From: Paenibacillus sp.
GTDB lineage: Bacteria; Bacillota; Bacilli; Paenibacillales; Paenibacillaceae
Length of the DNA: 5,436 bases
Assembly (NCBI GenBank): GCA_003529225.1
Contig: DOJM01000480.1
Location: forward strand, 18,076 to 23,511
Direction: 5' to 3'
The position numbers and the translations under genes were made by a program. How positions within the stretch are numbered: position 1 is the first letter of the stretch; every line of letters starts with the position of its first letter. This document shows, piece after piece, positions 3,755 through 5,436 of this stretch. The notes below the pieces were generated by a model. The model saw only the letters and a program-made list of their open reading frames with translations, was not told where the DNA came from and searched no databases.

Positions 3755-5436
3755 ATGCTAGGACTTGTAAAGAAAATATTCGGAGACACCAACGATCGTG
3801 ACGTTAAACGTCTCATGAAGACAGTCGATGTAATTAATGGATTGGAACCGGAATTTGTAAAGCTATCTGATGAACAGTTGTAAGCTAAGACAGCAGAATT
3901 CCGTGCCCGTATTGAAAAAGGCGAAACACTGGAAGAAATTCTCCCTGAGGCATTTGCAACCGTACGTGAAGCTTCCAAGCGGACACTGGGTATGCGGCAT
4001 TTTGATGTGCAGTTAATTGGTGGTATGGCTCTGCATGAAGGCCGAATCTCCGAGATGAAGACTGGTGAAGGTAAGACACTAGTAGGTACATTGCCAGTGT
4101 ATTTGAATGCTTTGCTAGGTAAAGGTGTACACGTAGTAACGGTCAATGACTATTTGGCTCAGCGCGACAGCGCACAAATGGCACAAATCTATAACTTCCT
4201 GGGCATGACGGTTGGGGTTAACCTGAGCGGTATGGACCATGCTGATAAACAAGCTGCTTATGCCTGCGATATTACGTATGGCACGAACAACGAATTTGGT
4301 TTCGATTATTTGCGTGACAACATGGTGCTTTATAAAGAGCAAATGGTTCAGCGCCCTCTGTATTTCTGTATTATTGATGAAGTGGACTCTATTCTTATTG
4401 ATGAAGCACGTACACCTCTTATTATTTCCGGACAAGCTGAGAAGTCTACAGAATTATATTTTTCAGCAGACCGTTTCGTGAAGAAGCTTAAGGCTGAAGA
4501 AGACTATACGGTTGATATTAAAGTGAAGTCTGTAGCCTTGACTGAAAAAGGTGTAGCTACTGCTGAGCGCGCTTTTGGTATCGAGAACTTGTATGATCAC
4601 AGTCATGTAACCTTGAATCACCATATCGTCCAAGCCCTGAAAGCAAATGTAATTATGCGTCGTGACGTAGATTACGTTGTGAATGAGGGTGAGGTCGTTA
4701 TTGTTGATGAATTTACGGGACGCCTAATGTCAGGTCGTCGCTATAGCGATGGGTTGCACCAAGCGATTGAAGCGAAGGAAGAAATCGAAGTACAGAACGA
4801 GAGTATGACTCTTGCTACGATTACTTTCCAGAACTACTTCCGTATTTACGAGAAGCTGGCCGGTATGACCGGTACCGCAGACACTGAAGCGTTCGAATTC
4901 AGCTCCATCTATAAACTCGACACTATCGTGGTGCCGACTAACCGTCCGATGGTACGTAAAGATCTGGCTGACCTGGTCTACATGACCGAGAAAGAGAAGA
5001 TCGACGCTATTATCGAAGATATCCGTGAGCGTACTGCTAACGGTCAGCCGGTGCTGGTGGGGACAATCTCGATTGAAAAATCGGAAGTGGTCTCTAACGA
5101 ACTGACCCGTGCGGGTATTAAACACAACGTTCTGAACGCCAAGTTCCACGCCCGCGAAGCGGATATCGTGGCGCAGGCGGGTCAGCCGGGTGCGGTAACG
5201 ATCGCCACCAACATGGCGGGCCGTGGTACAGACATTATGCTGGGCGGCAGCTGGCATGCCGATGTGGCGGCGCTGGAGAATCCGACCGAAGCGCAGATCG
5301 AAGAGATCAAAGCGGCCTGGAAGGTTCGTCACGATGCGGTTCTGGCATCAGGTGGTTTGCACATTGTCGGTACCGAGCGTCACGAGTCCCGCCGTATCGA
5401 CAACCAGCTGCGTGGTCGCGCAGGTCGTCAGGGTGA
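3755..5436 (+). CDS. secA: SecA preprotein translocase ATPase, 5' part; interrupted and chimeric
   Basis: SecA is the essential ATPase that pushes unfolded secretory proteins through SecYEG at the membrane. The first 560 codons of about 835-900 are here; the gene runs off the window. The ATG at 3755 follows AAGGGG (3743-3748) by 6 nt and begins [23 protein letters not shown]1 motifs are intact: Walker A GEGKT (residues 104-108), [10 protein letters not shown], and Walker B DEVD (208-211). The C-terminal visible part has [18 protein letters not shown] and [10 protein letters not shown] (NBD2, arginine finger region). Two defects: codon 43 (3881-3883) is TAA in an otherwise continuous frame, and from about codon 366 the sequence switches from a Bacillota SecA to an Enterobacterales-like one. 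Upstream of the switch the gene matches the flanking genome in style. As written no full SecA could be made, so sequence or assembly error is the likeliest cause. Confidence 0.95.
3881..3883 (+). other. In-frame TAA stop at secA codon 43
   Basis: The frame reads LSDEQL-stop-AKTAEF. Bacillota SecA proteins have a polar residue here (commonly Gln, Lys or Arg), so one base change such as CAA or AAA to TAA explains it. The flanking residues are normal and there is no frame change, so this is a point substitution or base-call error, not an indel. Confidence 0.9.
4880..5436 (+). other. Gammaproteobacterial secA segment joined in frame
   Basis: From about 4880 the protein reads [15 protein letters not shown], then [19 protein letters not shown] and [12 protein letters not shown], as in E. 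coli-type SecA, where Bacillota SecA has KTEEEEF and LGEGV-like sequence. Residues about 497-532 (5243-5350) form the extra segment between LGG and GGLHI that is found in gammaproteobacterial SecA and is absent in Bacillus SecA. Counted GC is 68% at 5161-5220 and 63% at 5221-5280, against 38% in 4441-4500 and 4501-4560, and leucine is now mostly CTG. The switch falls within 4822-4880, which encodes the near-universal TFQNYFR and [11 protein letters not shown]. Confidence 0.88.

Noticed and set aside
3881..3883. TAA as a recoded sense codon (alternative genetic code or programmed readthrough)
   Set aside because: fliS, csp, the SLH gene and hpf all use TAA as their true stop in this window, and no recoding signal is visible around the site.
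3697..4435. Overlapping - strand frames (149, 68 and 106 residues) opposite the start of secA
   Set aside because: All are antisense shadows of conserved SecA sequence, with odd composition and no ribosome binding sites.
4239..4481. 80-residue + frame inside secA
   Set aside because: It is an out-of-frame reading of conserved secA codons, with Cys/Leu-rich low-plausibility composition.
4730..5332. 200-residue open frame on the - strand
   Set aside because: It lies antisense to the GC-rich, codon-biased secA segment, where such open shadow frames are expected. The sequence is His/Arg/Phe-rich, has no ribosome binding site and no recognisable family, while the + frame matches SecA throughout.

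Overview
The window looks like chromosome of a Paenibacillus-type member of the Bacillota (low-to-moderate GC, strong AGGAGG-like ribosome binding sites, SLH surface protein, long-form HPF, Gram-positive SecA). The genus call is inferred from protein character and gene order and was not checked by search. All recognisable genes are on the + strand.

Layout: (1) 1-106 is the 3' end of the flagellin chaperone gene fliS, overlapped by a small fliT-like gene (99-440) that ends at a good intrinsic terminator (464-500). (2) A single-gene cold-shock unit (676-873) has its own extended -10 promoter, a short leader with a hairpin at its predicted 5' end, and a strong terminator (935-967). (3) After a 384-nt gap comes a secreted S-layer-homology protein (1258-2697): signal peptide, three SLH domains, a Pro/Thr then Gly-rich linker, and two copies of a fibronectin-III-like module. 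(4) hpf (2927-3475) encodes the long ribosome hibernation factor, with a clear promoter and its own terminator. (5) secA (3755 to the window end) has its own promoter and a leader that could fold over the ribosome binding site.

The unusual part is secA. The reading frame is recognisable from its start to the end of the window, but it has two defects. Codon 43 is TAA in otherwise intact sequence. At about 4822-4880, inside one of the most conserved stretches of the gene, the sequence changes from a Bacillota SecA (about 38% GC in sampled blocks) to a gammaproteobacterial, Enterobacterales-like SecA (63-68% GC), including the extra segment after the GRGTDI motif that Gram-positive SecA lacks. 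The frame is kept. The simplest explanation is a chimeric metagenome or mixed-culture assembly joined through shared conserved sequence; a real inter-phylum recombinant of an essential gene is much less likely. The last ~560 bases should therefore not be assigned to the same organism without read support.

Apart from this, the window is ordinary housekeeping and surface-protein DNA. I see no CRISPR array, insertion sequence, tRNA, rRNA or defence-type gene cluster. The least characterised element is the C-terminal duplicated module of the SLH protein.
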